Positions 61,196-64,000 of a stretch of 64,000 nucleotides of DNA are shown here, in pieces. The translations under genes and the position numbers were made by a program. Positions within the stretch are counted from its first letter, which is position 1, and each line of letters begins with the position of its first letter. This DNA comes from Diphasiastrum complanatum (Eukaryota > Streptophyta > Lycopodiopsida > Lycopodiales > Lycopodiaceae): positions 38,235,648 to 38,299,647 of the forward strand of contig CM055103.1 in NCBI GenBank assembly GCA_029204225.1, read 5' to 3'. The notes under the pieces were generated by a model. That model was not told the DNA's origin and did no database searches. It saw only the letters and a program-made list of their open reading frames with translations.

Positions 61196-64000
61196 CACTA
61201 GGATTGATGTAGAGGCACATATTTGGTAGGATTTGAGTGATTTATTTATTTGACATTTAAAATGTACTAATGAGGTCCAATAGAATTTAGCACATATAGT
61301 TTTTAAAAAGTGGATTATTATGGCTTATAAAAAAGCATAAAGTTGGAAAAGGACGCTTTGAACTAGATAATGGGTATTTGGAGACACATCATGGAATCGA
61401 TGACAAGTTCAGTCATCAAACTGCAATAGCAACGACATGAGAGTACAAGTCATTATGTCACATGTTCTTTAGCGTCATGAGTGTCACACAATTGCACAAC
61501 ATACACAACGTTGTTAAGAGGAAATTTTTTTGGTTTTATCCATGAGTGCTTCATTTTCTTTGGATTCCATTCATGAGAGTGCTATATTTTAAGGCTGAAA
61601 ATCAAAGCCACTTAGTTTGGTAAGACAAAATGACGTCTCATTATTTATGTATTCGGAAATGGTCTCTTTAGTGACCTTGCACTTGCAAATCAACTATTAG
61701 ATTATGGCGAGGTTGTTAGGCTGAGCCAAAATGGAACCACCGTTGAATTGAGTGTAAAGGTCGCTATAAAGATCTTTCCCAAGTGTATTGGGTGATAAGA
61801 AAAACTTCTTTTCATGGCTAAATCTCACTTATGCATCTTAATGAGTCATAATATGTCTTTCAAACTTTTTTGAAACCGTATAGTGAGCACAATGTTCATG
61901 TGAATTTTTTCTTCATGGACTTATAGCATGCAAAAAACATAGATGAGGTCACTATCAAATTCCATAATATGCAAAAAATAAAAACAAGGTGAGGTCACTT
62001 TCAAAGTTAATAATGTAAGGTTTCAAGGTCTTATGGGTCACGAACACCACCGAATGTATAGCCTCAACACAATTTTTCTTGAGGAAGGGCCATCTTTGCA
62101 AGATTTAATCGTGTTCATGAACATGAAATAATCTTCCAAGCAAATCCTTTACATGCTAGGTTATGGGGAATTCCCCAAACTGAATATGCATCTTGGTTTG
62201 TAAGAGGGAGCTAACAAATTTTGGATGCCAAGCTAACAAAGTGAGCCAACCCTTGACTCAATATGAAGAGTCCAATAATGTAAAGGTTTGAGCTAATTAA
62301 TAAAAAGCCCCTTTGTGACGCTCTCTTTCAAACTCCAATGCAACAACAACAACAACTCAAGATCTAGGCTTTTCTTAAAAAAGATGGTGAAATCGGGAGA
62401 GAGCAGCAATAGTCGCAATAGTCAATTGCACTTCTTGATCATGAAGTGCAATAGTCGCATTGCACTTCATGATCGAGATGGAGAACATAATAATAAGGTT
62501 GATTAATCTTTGCTATTGCTATAGTATGTGTAACACCCTAATAAACAAATGCATGGCTAATTTTTTCTGATGAGAAAGACATGATTAATGCAATTTATAG
62601 AGTTTCCTAACCCTATTCATACACACAATTCAAAAAAGGTTTGTTGCATGCAATCATGTTCCATCTGCCTCATGGTTAGGGCTTTTAAAATCACATCCAA
62701 GAGTAGTATCTCTGTCGAACCACAAACTCCCCATTATTGTCTACATTAGGATTGAACAACTCTACTTCTTCTTATCTATGTTGTAGAGCTACATATCTTT
62801 GACAACATATTTTACACCAATATAGAGTCTTTAATTATAGTATTTGATTATTTATTTGGAGATATTGAATAGTCAAGCTCCACTAGCAAAAAAGGTGTTT
62901 GCTCATCCGTTTTTGTTTTGAATATTTAACATTTTGGTTTATTGAACATAAATGTATACTATATTATATAACTGTTTGTTTTATATTCACACATTTGTAT
63001 GAACACGATCATAAATGTCTTAATAAATCCTCCCATGTTGAGAAATTCTACGTTACATATGATATCTTTTAGCAACAACGATATGGCTAATATTATTATA
63101 AAAACTCTTTGCTACTAGAACCTTTGAAAAGCCTTTTCAAGATTCTATTTCGAAGATGAAGGAACCATCATGCCCTAACATAAATCTATTGATTGAGTAT
63201 ACTACAAGAGTAAACCTCTAGTGGTGCATGTCTAATTGGAAGTCATTCCCAAGAAAGTATGTAACCTAACACTTGAAAAAGGTTGCAAGTTGCTTTCACT
63301 TTTTGCCATTGCAATATTTGAAGATCATGCATTACTTACATGGCCATTCTTTTATAGATAGTTGCTTGCATGTAAGTGCATCTAGAGTCTTAGAGTCAAC
63401 TAAATTTAACCCTTTCTATTTACAGGATTCATTCTTAGGCAAGAAAGCTTAAACAAGAGAAAAATAACAGAAATCAGAATTAACTGAGCAGCTAGCAGCT
63501 GAGGAAACGCCATTTGTCATCACACTTACAAATTGGTATAATTGCAGAAGGAATGATGCTTCCCACCATCAACCTGATGATATGCCAAATGTGGAAGTGG
63601 GTTTCTCAATTGGGTTTGGAAGATAGACAGCGTTTATCCTTTTGATGTATGCAATCTCAGGGAAAAATGGTAATTCACACTGCTGCCCACATCCTGAAAC
63701 AGATCCCTCTATGCAGTTTTCGGCAGATTCTGCTCAATTCTTGAAAGATTGATGTAAAACAGGAGCAAATAGACGTGTGCTGGGGATTGCAAGACTGCAG
63801 TTGTCTCAAAGAAGAATTCACATTGTGCAAAGTCTGCAATGATGAGATAAAGAAGGCAAATGGAATCACAGAATGTTGCTCCTTTTAGTTTAAGTCCATC
63901 TCCTACAGCAACCACACCTTTCCGCCACTCTCATGAGACGAATTCCCATAGCATTTTCGAAGTTATTCTCATTTTTATCGTTATCATGATTCTGTTGACT
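61196..64000. other. AT-rich intergenic sequence, no gene seen
   Basis: No ORF with recognisable similarity, no LTR or transposon domain and no RNA gene recognised. The only structure noted is the short palindrome cluster at 62425-62468. Confidence 0.6.
62425..62468. repeat. Clustered short palindromes
   Basis: ATTGCACTTC at 62425-62434, its reverse complement GAAGTGCAAT at 62443-62452 and the direct copy again at 62459-62468, with 8- and 6-base spacers. Two alternative hairpins can share the middle copy. AATAGTCGCA also repeats around them. Confidence 0.85.

Overview
This is nuclear DNA of a land plant. The evidence is two multi-exon genes with plant-type protein sequence, spliceosomal introns of up to 8.6 kb, plant-type Ty1/copia, Ty3/gypsy, CACTA, hAT and L1-like LINE remains, and a TTTAGGG telomere-like tract. 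The long, transposon-filled introns and the mostly decayed repeats suggest a large genome such as a fern or gymnosperm. The sequence alone does not settle the lineage.

Layout. 1-1758 is a minus-strand copia fragment running off the left edge. 2273-2394 is a long CT microsatellite. 5443-8380 holds a plus-strand copia remnant preceded by duplicated AT- and CT-rich blocks. 8780-10195 is a CACTA-like remnant with a DUF4216-type segment. 10270-12629 is a minus-strand Ty3/gypsy gag-protease-RT remnant. 12850-13430 holds a GA-rich degenerate repeat and then a chimera of HSP90 and DEAD-box helicase fragments joined with telomere-like DNA. 15313-15577 is a copia gag scrap.

15914-35267 is an apparently intact gene for the replication factor C subunit called RFC3 in plants (human RFC5 type): nine exons, 370 residues, in frame throughout. 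Intron 2 (7.3 kb) carries a hAT-like remnant bounded by inverted repeats and a gypsy gag scrap. Intron 8 (8.6 kb) carries diverged direct repeats and a copia element whose two LTRs face each other in opposite orientation.

38510-46400 is a graveyard of copia fragments, a near-perfect 52-bp-arm hairpin (42203-42322) and a divergent non-LTR reverse transcriptase. 46640-47790 is a minus-strand LINE fragment. 49422-53492 (minus) is a second apparently intact gene: an eight-exon alpha/beta hydrolase of the plant monoacylglycerol lipase type, 394 residues, with a 30-nt microexon and a GC-AG intron. 55187-61195 is a near-complete, relatively young L1-type LINE with target-site duplication, two main ORFs joined by an ATGA overlap, and a poly(A) tail. 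61196-64000 shows no gene.

The two host genes are functionally unrelated (DNA replication clamp loading; lipid ester hydrolysis). I see no clustered pathway and no clear new biological system. The most unusual items are structural: the inverted-LTR copia inside RFC3, the young hairpin, and the HSP90/helicase/telomere chimera.
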